64,000 nucleotides of DNA from Kitagawia praeruptora. Lineage: Eukaryota; Streptophyta; Magnoliopsida; Apiales; Apiaceae. The notes beneath the pieces were generated by a model. That model ran no database searches and was not told the origin of the DNA. It saw only the letters and a list, made by a program, of their open reading frames with translations. The stretch spans positions 6,093,501 through 6,157,500 of the forward strand of contig CM075345.1 of NCBI GenBank assembly GCA_037693485.1, read 5' to 3'. This document shows, piece by piece, positions 31,076 through 42,158 of this stretch (within the stretch, counting starts at the first letter, position 1; every line of letters begins with the position of its first letter). Position numbers and translations under genes: made by a program.

Positions 31076-31701
31076 TATTTGTGTTATAAAAGCTAAATTC
31101 GGAACAAAGCGATTAAATGACGAATTTAAATTTAAAGTAAAGAATCACAACATTGAGGTGAGATCATTTTTTCATTAATTGGAATATTGGATGATTTATT
31201 TTCATTTGATATTATAGTTACCTTTCCTTATGTAATTATTTATATTTTCATTTTTATTTCCACGTTTTTATGTCCTTCTTGATATTTCATTCCTAGAAAA
31301 CAAAATAAGATACAACTTTTCTATCTTGTTTTAAAAATTATTTAATCAAATTAGAATTTATATACTATTTTTTCTATGCATCTCTTAATAATAATAAGAC
31401 AAATATTTTTATAACTATAATATAAAATTTAAGTTACAAATACAAATATACAATACATTCATGTAAACTATAAACATATTATGTCCCACCCATAATTTTT
31501 TATATTAAATTATAAACTTTTAAATTTTGTTTTTGAAATATAATAAACATTATAAAACAATTTATATTCTTATTTAATATCGGTGACTAGTCCGGGCATT
31601 AATATACTGTAGGAATACTACACATACATTTGACTCTTGTATCTGTTAAGACATTGCACACTTGCATGCACTCCAACAAATTCTCCCACCCACCGGAAAA
31701 A
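31076..31701 (+). promoter_or_regulatory. AT-rich upstream region of the receptor-like kinase gene
   Basis: No ORF or bounded repeat. It must hold the kinase promoter and 5' UTR. I cannot pick one TATA box among many AT-rich tracts. Upstream in-frame ATGs at 31630 and 31666 precede the chosen start. Confidence 0.35.
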
Positions 31702-34700
31702 ATGGCGGTCACCGGAAAATCCTCCGGCGACGAGAACTCATCAAACTTCTCACTCAACTCAACAACACCAATCATGGGTCTCAAACTCTACGCCATAATC
31801 TTACTCACACTCGCTGCTCTCCTCACCATCTTCATCATCTTCTTCCTCTGCATTCGATCAAAACGTCATCGTACTCGCATAAACCACATTTCAGGTTCCT
31901 CACCTGTAAAACAAGAAGTCATTGAAATCAAAGAGAATCATCATCATGATGATATGAATGAAGTTGAGAAAGAGGTGAATGTGGTGGTTTGTGTTGAGGG
32001 TAAAAAAGAAAGTTACGGCAGTAATAAAAGTGAGGGGGGTAATTTTGAGGGGATGGATGTGGGGTGGGGAAGGTGGTATAGTTTGAAGGAGCTTGAAATG
32101 GCTACTAATGGATTTGCATCGGGGAATGTGATCGGAGAAGGAGGGTATGGGATTGTTTATAGAGGTGTTTTGCATGATGGCTCTGTTGTTGCTGTTAAAA
32201 ATCTGCTCAATAACAAGTGAGTTCCTCATTTTCTTACTCTGTAATTTAAAATTCGTGTTCATAAATTATGAGAATATTCGGGGTAGTGGAGAGTCGAAAT
32301 CAAGACCTCTACCGGATACCATGTTAAGTTATCGATTTTCCTAAGATCTTAAGATGTTACGAGAATGTGTCTGCAACTGTGTTTTCTTTACTTTTGTGAA
32401 GCTTCTTAGATCTGGAATAATGTTATTTGTGCCTGTGGTTAGGTTTGCTTTCTTTAACTCTTCATTACAGATTATTAAAAAAGAATGAACTATATTTATT
32501 TTTCTTTGGGCATGTAAAACATATCTTAATAGTTAATATCATGCGTGTGTTAATTTACATACATTCTGTAACCCGGACCCTGGACTTCTGCCTCCCACCG
32601 GAGAGGAGAGGGGGTAGTACTGGTACTTCATAGGCACTACTCCTTTGTTACTGATCTTCTTTGGTGTATGTTAGTTTAATTTTGAAATGCAACTTGTTCT
32701 TTATTTACTTATGTTACTAATTACTAGTATTAATTGGGCTATTGAATGAGTGATTGTAGTACTTTGACTGATGATTAGTACTAATATGATTGCTGATTTG
32801 TAGTTGTTTTGGAGGCTACAAGGGTTTGCATTTATTGTTGGAACATATCCCTATATGGCTATATATATCATAGTGTATGTTAGCATGATTCAAAAACGCT
32901 GTGTTTGAACATTTCTGCAATTGAATGTTTGTTTGTCTTATGAAAGCTAATTATATCTCGATTATGTTGTTTGTGCCGGTGATTAAGTTTGTCTTCTTTA
33001 ACTTTACATTAGAGAAGAGGAGATAACAAAGTAGACCATTGCTTTCTCTTTATCCATGTGTGTTGAATTTTTGAAATGCAGGCTGTTCTTTATCTACTTT
33101 ATGTTTTTTCACATTATCTTCTACATGCTTTTATGCTTCCTCTGTTGCTCAACATGATCTCATATTAGCTTTTCCCCAGTTCATCCACTTTACTTTTTTG
33201 ACCTGCATTGTTATATCTCTCTTATCTGCAGCATAAAAATGCTTCGTACCTTTTCGCATAAGAACCAAGAAAGACTAGAAAATCTTAGGAGTGATCAATT
33301 TGTTTCCGGAGACGATCATGCTAATCTAATTGCAAGATTGGATTTGATAAACGGATGTTAAGATGTGTACATATCAGAGTAATTAGGTTGCTTAGTAGCT
33401 GTAGTACTCCACATGTTGTTTACTTGTAAAAAGAAATTGTTCCGAGTATTACTCCATTATGATATTCATGATGATTAATGAGCATCAGTTATCACATGTA
33501 TTCGTGGTATAGTCTCTACTTAACAGCTTAGAATGTGAAACAGACTTGTTGTACCTTCGCACTGTGTGAATATTATTTTAGCAAAGTTGCATTTAAAGCA
33601 TGTTCCTTTCCTTACCTATGTTTTGCATCGGAGCATAAATGCTTAAAGTGTTCCCGTTAGTGGCTTCATTTACATTCTTGTTGATAGGGGCCAGGCAGAG
33701 AAGGAATTCAAGGTGGAAGTTGAAGCGATTGGAAAAGTAAGACACAAGAACCTTGTTGGTCTTATCGGATACTGTGCTGAAGGTGCTCAGAGGTACTTTT
33801 CCCTTCAATTTCCGAATCACTGTCTTGTCTAATCAACTATGCTTTTGTAGTTTTTGAATCAACTAAAAACAGAATCTCCTTCCAGGCTGCTTGTTTATGA
33901 GTTCGTCAATAATGGCAATTTGGAGCAGTGGCTACATGGCGACGTAGGCCCTATCAGTCCTTTAAGCTGGGATATCAGAATAAGAATAGCTATTGGAACT
34001 GCTAAAGGGTGCGATATTTATGTTCTTAAGAATATATTTTGTATTGGTGTACTATTATAAACTTCAAAGATATAGTTTTTTCGATTTCGAATATGCCCTT
34101 TCATAATCAATAGGTATATCTTTCTGGCTAACATGTAAAAATTGGATTTTGGACATGAGTTGTGGGAGTTTCAGACTATGAAGTTAAATTTTCCTTAAAG
34201 AATTCTTTTCAAGGTTGCAGCTGTTGTTTTTATCATATGCCTAAGTTGTACAAATATTTTAATTTAATCGCAGTCTGGCCTATCTGCACGAAGGACTAGA
34301 ACCTAAAGTTGTGCACCGTGATGTAAAGTCCAGCAACATTCTTCTGGATAGAAATTGGAATGCGAAAGTATCAGACTTCGGGCTTGCCAAATTGTTAGGT
34401 TCTGAGAAAAGCTACGTGACTACACGAGTGATGGGCACATTTGGGTTTGTTCCAAATTTGACATTTTGTTATACATTTTCCTTGAGGTTGTTCAAGGAAG
34501 ATGCCAATTATTTTTATATTATTCATTGTATTGTATTGCAGATATGTGTCCCCTGATTATGCAAGCACGGGTATGCTTAATGAAGGGAGTGATGTGTATA
34601 GTTTTGGAGTTCTGCTGATGGAAATAATTACAGGAAGGAGCCCTGTTGATTATTCTAGAGCACCTGGAGAGGTAAAAGTATCTTCTCTTTTTTTGTTCTC

Positions 34701-35287
34701 TCCTCTTATCAGTTTTGACTGCCACATCTATCTCTTTGGTTCATCTGTTTTTTGCTTAATTTCAGATGAACTTGGTTGACTGGTTTAAAGGAATGGTAGC
34801 TAGTCGTCGTGGAGAAGAGTTAGTGGATAGTCTTATTGAAGTTCAACCTCCACCCAGATCTTTAAAGCGTGCATTGCTGGTTTGTCTCCGCTGTATAGAT
34901 CTGGATCCTCAAAAACGTCCAAAGATGGGGCAGATTGTGCATATGCTTGAGGCAGATGAATATCCTTTCCGTAGTGTAAGCCCGACTTCTCATTTCTTTG
35001 ATAAATATGTTTTCCATAAATGTATGTTCACGTTGTACATAAATATCCCATGGCCATGGATGATTGCACGAGGCAAATTCAGTGAAAGTGTAACTGAATT
35101 GCATAGAGAAATGACAAAAAGTTGTTTTATGGAAAATTTTAATTATGGTTTCTAGAAATTCGTAAATTTACTTTTGCTATGAGCATTGATAAATATCATA
35201 AGCATGTCTTATATATTATAAACTTCTCAGACAGATTATCTTTCGTATCTGCAGGAACATCGTTCATCTAGAGAGACAGCTCACTGA
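31702..35287 (+). CDS. Receptor-like serine/threonine kinase without ectodomain (At1g01540-like)
   Basis: Probable membrane-anchored Ser/Thr kinase. Exons 31702-32216, 33688-33792, 33886-34008, 34274-34444, 34542-34671, 34766-34975, 35255-35287 (all GT-AG) total 1287 bp, 428 aa. I chose ATG 31702 for its context (AAAATGGCG). Two upstream in-frame ATGs exist. A transmembrane helix lies at about 27-49 after a short N-terminus with no signal peptide. WGRWYSLKELE precedes the kinase domain. Visible motifs are GEGGYGIVYRG (about 144), VAVKNLL Lys (about 166), VHRDVKSSN (about 260) and SDFGLAKLL (about 280). The usual APE motif reads SPD (YVSPDYAST). The tail is short (EHRSSRETAH) compared with family members I recall. 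The ligand is unknown, and autophosphorylation is likely from the intact HRD and DFG. Intron 1 is 1471 bp. Confidence 0.93.
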
Positions 35288-36138
35288 ATTCACGTACCAC
35301 TGATGCAATATAAGTTTCATTAAACTCCAATTCCAAATTGTATGGTTATGAACAGATGTCAGAATGGTGACGAAGATACTAGTGTAAGCAAGGTAAACAA
35401 GTTTTTGTATTGTATATAATTTTGTTGATCTATATTTATATCCGATTTAACAGTAGAATATAAATCATTCCCCGCTTAAATTTATAGTTCGATGATTGCG
35501 TTCATTTAATGGCGCCTTGTAAATACATGTTACTGCTATACTCCATCTTTGGTGTGTGTGATAATATTTAGACCTCACTGGTGCTTACATAGAGTACTAT
35601 TTATGTTCACTTGGAAGTAACAGAATGATGGAACAAAATCTAGGAAGAAAATAAGAGGCCTAAAGTGAACATTACATGCAAGTTAACACATTATTAAACA
35701 TATTGTGAAGTATAATGAGCTCAGACGGTCCGGTCATCTATCTTACAGTTGATAGTTAAAACGTATCTTCGAGTTCACCTTGAGGATGTATATACTGATA
35801 AAACAAAAGGGAAAATGGATCGAAATGATTCGGATACGGAGTCTAGGCATGCTTTGTTGCAGCAACCTGCAGCAACTTATTCCACTGCTGCAGCCTGCAG
35901 TGCAATCACTCTGTTTTTATGTTATTTCGTAGTGTACACTTCTTTTCTTTGTGCGATCTGTATAGAAAAAAAGGTAACGAGAATAATTACAGTATGATTG
36001 TGCAATGTGCACCAATTTTATACATAATGACCCATGTATATTGATGCCAGTGCATTCATTCTGTCACCACTCCCATAGTTGCATTGCTGCTGTTAAATTT
36101 TCAATTTATTTCATTTATAAAAGTGAAACTAAAATATT
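35288..36138 (+). other. Kinase 3' UTR and downstream spacer
   Basis: The first few hundred bases are probably 3' UTR, perhaps with alternative 3' exons given the short tail. An 82-codon frame at 35749-35997 has a hydrophobic run but no recognised family or splice support. Confidence 0.4.
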
Positions 36139-36149
36139 TTAGTACAGCT

Positions 36150-36244
36150 TAAGTGGTTAGAGCTTATCTCTCGTCTTCGATTGTGACTCACACTGACATT
36201 TATTGAGATCAGATATAAGCTTACATATTCAAAAAAAAAATAAA
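36150..36244 (+). mobile_element. Short tRNA-derived SINE with target-site duplication
   Basis: It begins TAAGTGGTTAGAGC (box A-like) followed by CTTCGATTGTGACTC (box B-like) and ends in a 10-A tail. The 11-bp repeat TTAGTACAGCT flanks it (36139-36149 and 36245-36255), typical of LINE-mediated insertion. Only about 95 bp, so probably a 3'-shortened copy. Confidence 0.75.
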
Positions 36245-36255
36245 TTAGTACAGCT

Positions 36256-36505
36256 AGTTACCTACATCCTACATGCTGGGCCTCACCAGCAAATTTAAAG
36301 AGTTTTTTGAATGATGGGCCTGTACAGTGAGTTATTGACCTACATGCTGGGCCTGCAGCTACCAAAATTAAAGAGTTTACCTATATGATGGGCCTGACCT
36401 GACCTGTCAAAATTGAAGATGCTAGAATTCTAAAAAAAATTCCCGAATATGTGCTTGTCAAGATATAATCGGTGATTTCGATTTCGAATACGTATTAATG
36501 AAAAT
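36256..36505. repeat. Imperfect repeats of a GATGGGCCTG word
   Basis: ACATGCTGGGCCT and ATGATGGGCCTG alternate four times with AAATTAAAGAGTTT between 36270 and 36415. GGGCC words resemble plant promoter motifs, but no gene follows. Class unknown. Confidence 0.4.
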
Positions 36506-37895
36506 AGAGAAGTTCTCTCCCCTTAAATCTTGTTTTTTATTATTATTTTTGATAATTCAATCGTACGGATGAAAAATTTATGTCAAAATAATATTGTACA
36601 TAAATTTTTAGAAAAAATGACAATTTTACCACACAAATAACACTCCTATTACCAAAATAACACATCCCGCACAGATGACCAATAATACCGGGCAGGAGCT
36701 TAACACTTGTTACGCATGTGGCAACAGCATAACAAAAAAAAAAAACAAATCCCATCCCCTATTACGCATGTCACAGGAGCTTAAAAAAAAAAAATACTAC
36801 CCCCTATTACGCATTTCTTGAATGCATAACTAAAAAAATATATATGTTACCCCTATGCCAAATGCGTAACACCTTACTACTCATACATGAAATGCGTAAT
36901 AGCTTAATATTTTGGGTTAAATAGTTTCCATTTGGGGTTCAACGGGTTCCAATATTTGGGGTTTAGAAATATTAAATTTTTTAATTAAAATTTTTAAATT
37001 TATTTGTATTTCCTTACGGGTTCAACAATTAACTTTTGGGGTTCAACTTTTCCATTTCGGGTTTTAGAAATATTCGGAATGACGAATAAACCGTATACGG
37101 ACTTAGGGTTTAGGGTTTAGGGTTTAGGGTTGTTTACAACCCTAAATCCTAGACCCAAAACCCTAATTTATCCTGATTTTTAAACGCGTTAGCGTTTAAA
37201 AATCAGGCCGCCGGATTCAATTTTTTAATTAAAAACTTTCAATTTTATCTTTATTCCCTCGGGGTTTCAACGGTTAACCTTTAGGGTTCAACAATTTCAT
37301 TTTGGGTTTTAGAAATATTTGGAATGACAAATAAAATCAATTATAAAAATATTATTATTTATAATTTTTTTTATTATTTATATATAAAAAAAATTACTAC
37401 ATGTTACCCCAATGAAAAATGCGTAATACCTTATTACGCATCTCACAAATGGGTAATAGATTGTATTACCCTCCTGAAACATGCGTAATAGCAAAAGAAT
37501 AAAAAAAAAAATAATATGTTACCCTCTTGAAACATGCGTAACAGCAAAAAAAGAAAAGAAAAAAGAATGTTAAGCATTTCTAGAATGCGTAATAGCTATT
37601 ATGCATCTGTCAAATGCGTAATAGACTGGTATAATTGGCCAGTCCTGTGCGCGCGTGGTATTCCTGTAACGAGAATTAAAAAAAACGTTATTCTTGTCCT
37701 TTGCCCAAATTTTTATTATATTTGAAATAACACAAATTTATCATAATTTTATTGCTATAAATTTATAGTTCCAAATAATTAAATGAAAATTTGTACAATC
37801 ACGTATTTTTGTATGAATTTAACATCCGTACGGTTGAATTGTTCATATAATAATTAATTTATCATATTTAAACCGAACTAATAGAGAACTTCTCT
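36506..37895. mobile_element. Long-TIR element (1.39 kb) full of ATGCGTAAT motifs
   Basis: Both ends carry AGAGAAGTTCTCT (itself near-palindromic) followed inward, in opposite orientation, by ATAATTCAATCGTACGGATG and a weaker match over about 150 bp. The interior holds about 11 copies of ATGCGTAA(T/C) or its complement, a (TTAGGGT)4 telomere-like run and two similar CTTTCGGGTT/GGGGTTCAAC blocks. No coding capacity. The duplication is unclear, so the class (MULE-like?) is a guess. Confidence 0.55.
37103..37130. repeat. Interstitial telomere-type repeat (TTAGGGT)4
   Basis: Four plant-telomere heptamers in a row, followed at 37137 by the inverse AACCCTAAATCCTAGACCC, so the tract can fold back. 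Lies at the middle of the 36506-37895 element. Confidence 0.85.
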
Positions 37896-38153
37896 GATTT
37901 TAGATACTTTTTTCGCTTACTGAAAAATCCAAATGTACATGGTTCCATTTTCATTTGAAAAAAGACAAGTTCACAATCAATTTTCATTCAATTTTTCGAG
38001 AAAAGTTTTTTTTTTTTTTTTTAATACTGAACCTTCTTCGAAAAAAAAGAAGAAAAACAATGGTCCTGTCTCGTGTGGAGGTGAAATTGCATTTAACCTG
38101 TTATCCACAAGAGTTTGAGATCTCTGATTTAGCACGTATTGACGGACATGGAG

Positions 38154-38650
38154 TATTTTGGATAATTTTGGCAAAAAAATTTATATAAAAAGAATTCAAA
38201 ACTCAATAATTAATAATAATTATAATATATTTAAGAATAAATTTGAATTTGCAAATCGTATTAACTTCTACAAGAATATTTTATCTTACTTTTGTAGATG
38301 TATATATAGTTTGGGAAAAAAGTAATTATTTTTTCTCTAATCATTCTAAAATAATATATATGTGATTTGTTTAGTTAATTTAATTTTTACCGGCCACGGA
38401 AATATCCTTACTCCAAATACTTTTCAAAAATGATGAAATATTATTTTGGATAATTTTGGCAAACAAAATTATTTTAAAAGTATTCAGAACTCAATAATTA
38501 TTAATAATTTTTATATATTTAGAATAAATTTGAATTTGCAAATCGTATCAACTTCTACAAGAATATTTTATCTTACCTTTGTACATGTATATATAATTTG
38601 GGAAAAAAGCAATTATTTTTCTCTAAATCATTCCAAAATAATATATATGT
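38154..38650. repeat. 288-bp tandem duplication
   Basis: TATTTTGGATAATTTTGGCA at 38154 recurs at 38442. About 210 bp of each unit align, including AATTTGAATTTGCAAATCGT. The junction word ACCGGCCACGGA (about 38389) recurs at about 41917, suggesting that the intervening 3.2 kb was inserted into a third copy. Confidence 0.7.
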
Positions 38651-38789
38651 AATTGAGAAAAATGGGCCTGACTTCAGGTAACTCCCCTGAAGTTATATCA
38701 TTCTCCCATATATATTCAATGACATTTTTGTAAATATAAATTATTCATCCTGAATTTACTAATCTACCCTCCAACATTTACATTAAAAA

Positions 38790-39300
38790 TCTATATATTA
38801 TAAATTAGTGGATAACCCTTACCTAAGGTTTAGTATCCATATTTAGGCTTGGACAAAATTTTGTATTGATTTTGACTCACTGGATAATCCATTTTTAGGT
38901 TTGGTATCCATATTACGTTTGGGAAAGATCCAAATTCAGTATTTGATCCATTGTTAATTAAAGAAAGTTTGTATAGAAATTTAAATACTATTAATATATT
39001 CTCTTAATATTTATGGTAAGATTATTAATGAAAATTTGAATATATCTTTTAATTTTGGTAAGCTTATTTATACATATTATCACATAATAACAAATATAGA
39101 AAATTTAAATAATTTTATCTTTGATTGCATTTGTTATAATATATAAAATAATATTTTATTAATATTATTTCTTTCAATATTATTTTATTTGATCTTAAAT
39201 ATAAAGTTATTTTCTTTATTTAATCGTTCTTATTATATATCATAATTATTATAAAATTTAAATTTAAACTAACGCATGCGTAGCACGGGCTATAATCTAA
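38790..39300 (+). mobile_element. Helitron (511 bp), relative of 24374-25334
   Basis: A|TCTATATATTATAAATTAGT at 38790. The 3' end is the hairpin region GCATGCGTAGCACGGGC, then TATAATCTAA|T at 39297-39300. It is colinear with the copy at 24374 and lacks the MITE found there. Confidence 0.75.
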
Positions 39301-41652
39301 TATTAAATAAATACGTAAATAGATCAAATGCCAAAAATTATTTCCTTCCACAAACTTAAAATTATTTTAAAAATTTTTTAATCCATATTCAGGTTTGATA
39401 GATATCCATGACCCATTCTGTTTAAATTACCCATCCAGTTATATGATATAATCCATATTTTAAAATATATTGACCCGATATTATATAAAATACACATCAT
39501 GACAAACGACTCTTGCCAAAAATTATTTCCTTGATAATACCAAAAATTTGGCAGTTTTTATTATTTATGCCAAATAATTGATTATAATTATAATGGGCCC
39601 GCCAGGGCCATCCAATTAAAACAATCTTGCCAAAAAAAAATTCCTTGACATAAACAATCTTGCCAAAAAAAAAATTCCTTGACAAAACACGAATTATTTT
39701 CCAAATATTATTTCCTTTCTAACAATTGTCAATATATTTTAAAATATGGATCATATCATATAACTACTATTATAATTATAATTGATTTTAAACAATCCCC
39801 ATCACCCCATGTACCAAAACCCTAAAATACAAATCATGACAAATCACAAATTATTTTCTTGCCAAAAATTATTTCCTTGATAATACAAGCCAAAAATTAT
39901 TTCCTTGATAATATCAAAAATTGTTAACAAATGATTTTGATTGGTTATAATTATAATGGGCCCGCCAGGGTCATCCAATTAAAATATTCCAAAATGCCAA
40001 ATAATTATTTCCTTCACAAAACACAAATTATTTTCTTGCCAAACATTATTTCCTTTCTAACAATTGTCAATTTTTCTTGGCAGTTGTTATTGTTAATGCC
40101 AAATAATTTGTTATAATTATAACGGCCCTCTAGGGCCATCCAATTAAAACATTCTTGCCAAAAAAAATTCCTTGACAAAACACGAATTATTTTGTTTTCA
40201 AAAATTATTTCCTTTCTAACAATTGTCAATTATAATTATAATGGGCCCGCCAGGTCTATCCAATTAAAACATTCTTGCCAAAAATTATTTCCTTCCACAA
40301 ATTTTAAATTATTTTAAATTTTGTTTAATGATAACAAATTACTTAAATAAATTATTTTAATTTATTTAAACTAAATAAGCAATTTATTTTAATGATTTTG
40401 TTTAATTTTGTGAAAAATTATTTTGTTTAATGATGTGTGTCATTTTTCTTGACAGTTAAATAGTTGACTACCAATTTCATTATCCAAATTCTTTTTTTAA
40501 AAATAATTATTTTCTTCACAAAACACAAATTATTTTCTTGCCAAACATTATTTCCTTTCTAACAATTGTCAATTTTTCTTGGCAGTTGTTATTATTACAT
40601 GCCAAATAATTGGTTATAATTATAATGGGCCCGCCAGGACCAACCAATTAAAACGTTCTTTCCAAAAAAAAATTCCTTGACAAAACACGAATTATTTTGT
40701 TTCCAAAAATTATTTCCTTTCTAACAATTATCAATTATAATTATAATAGGTCCGCGAGGGTCATCCAATTAATACATTCTTGCCAAAAATTATTTTCTTG
40801 CACAAATTTTAAATTATTTTAAATTTTGTTTAATGATAACAAATTACTTAAATAAATTATTTTAATTTAATTAAAATAAATAAACAATTTTATTTTAATG
40901 ATTTTGTTTAATTTTGTGAAAAATTATTTTGTTTAATGATGTGTGTCATTTTTCTTGGCAGTTCAATAGTTGACTACTAATTTCATTATCCAAATTCTTT
41001 TTTTAATTTTTAAAATTTTGGTAATATCACTAAATTAAAAATATATTGACATCCGTACTGTTGGATCGTCGATAATTATTAATTAATTTTTAATTACTCC
41101 ATAGATGACAAAATTGGCATATTCCTAGCTTCAAAGATTTGGCAGAGAGTAATCGGAAAAAAAAAAGGAAGAAGAAGAGTTTCTTGCTCCCCATTCTGTG
41201 ATGTCTTAAAATCTATCCACGTGTTTCTGTGTTGTGCGTGTATGTGACTTTAATGTATTTACTTAAAATTTAACTTTAAATTGAGTGAGAACATACTAAC
41301 TTCTTTTTTTCCCCGTATTATGATTTAATTGTTTTAATTTATTCTTTTTATCTACTACAGTTATAAAACATGATATAGTTGACACTACTAAAATAATGTT
41401 CAATTTTTTGATCTTTCTAAAATTGATTATTGTATTAATTAATAATTTGTTATACTAATTGTAATTTAAAATATCAAAACACCTCATGTTCTTTAAGAAA
41501 TTAACATATTTAACTATTAAAGTAGACAACTTTTTAGTACTACTATCATATTTCATTTCTACATTATAAAACTACACATAATTTATTAAAATTTAAAATA
41601 AAATTTATTTAAATTATGAACTCCCGTGTGCGAAGCACGGGCATTAACCTAG
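39301..41652 (+). mobile_element. Repeat-rich segment ending in a Helitron 3' terminus
   Basis: The 3' end CCCGTGTGCGAAGCACGGG, GCATTAACCTAG|T (41649-41652) is a textbook Helitron terminus. I could not place a 5' TC end. The body is made of TTGCCAAAAATTATTTCCTT and ATAATGGGCCCGCCAGG words repeated many times, with no Rep/helicase ORF. Confidence 0.5.
40016..41025. repeat. Tandem duplication, period about 505 bp
   Basis: CACAAATTATTTTCTTGCCA at about 40020 recurs at about 40523. GATGTGTGTCATTTTTCTTG near 40432 recurs near 40938. The full unit is therefore duplicated head to tail, with about 95% identity by eye. Confidence 0.75.
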
Positions 41653-42158
41653 TACTTATAAACTCATGGTACTACCTGAGGTCAACCTCAGGTACATGTT
41701 ACTCTATTTAATTTGTTTATTTTAAAGAGAATAATGTTTCTGAGGTTACCTCAGGAAACTTACCTAAGGTTTTAGTATAATTTTTTAAGGGTAGTTTTGT
41801 AATAATTGAACATGACCCCTGTATTTACAAAAATAATCCTATACTTGTATTGTTTTTTTAATAACCTCAGGAAACTTACTTGAGGTAACCTCAGGAAAAT
41901 TAACTTATGTTTTACCGGCCACGGAGATATCCTTACTCCAAATACTTTTCACAAATTATAAAATATTAAAAATAAAACCATTGCATGCTAAGTGATAACA
42001 TTGCGCATAAATTTACTTTTGCCGAATGATACAAAATTTAAAGAATAAAACATCTTAATTAATTAATGTAGTATATAACAAACCAAATAAATAAATAAAC
42101 ACTAAATAAATAATTTATTTTATCCAATAAGTTTTTTTTGTTTCCGACAATAATATTA
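41653..42158. other. Spacer with CCTGAGG palindromes
   Basis: ACCTGAGGTCAACCTCAGGT (41676-41695) and CTGAGGTTACCTCAGG near 41737, with another at about 41890-41905. No gene. Contains the third copy of the CCGGCCACGGA duplication flank. Confidence 0.4.

Noticed and set aside
35749..35997. 82-codon ORF downstream of the kinase
   Set aside because: A hydrophobic stretch only. No family recognised and no splice link to the kinase.
37103..37130. True telomere or chromosome end
   Set aside because: Only four repeats, inside a larger inverted-repeat element with genes on either side.
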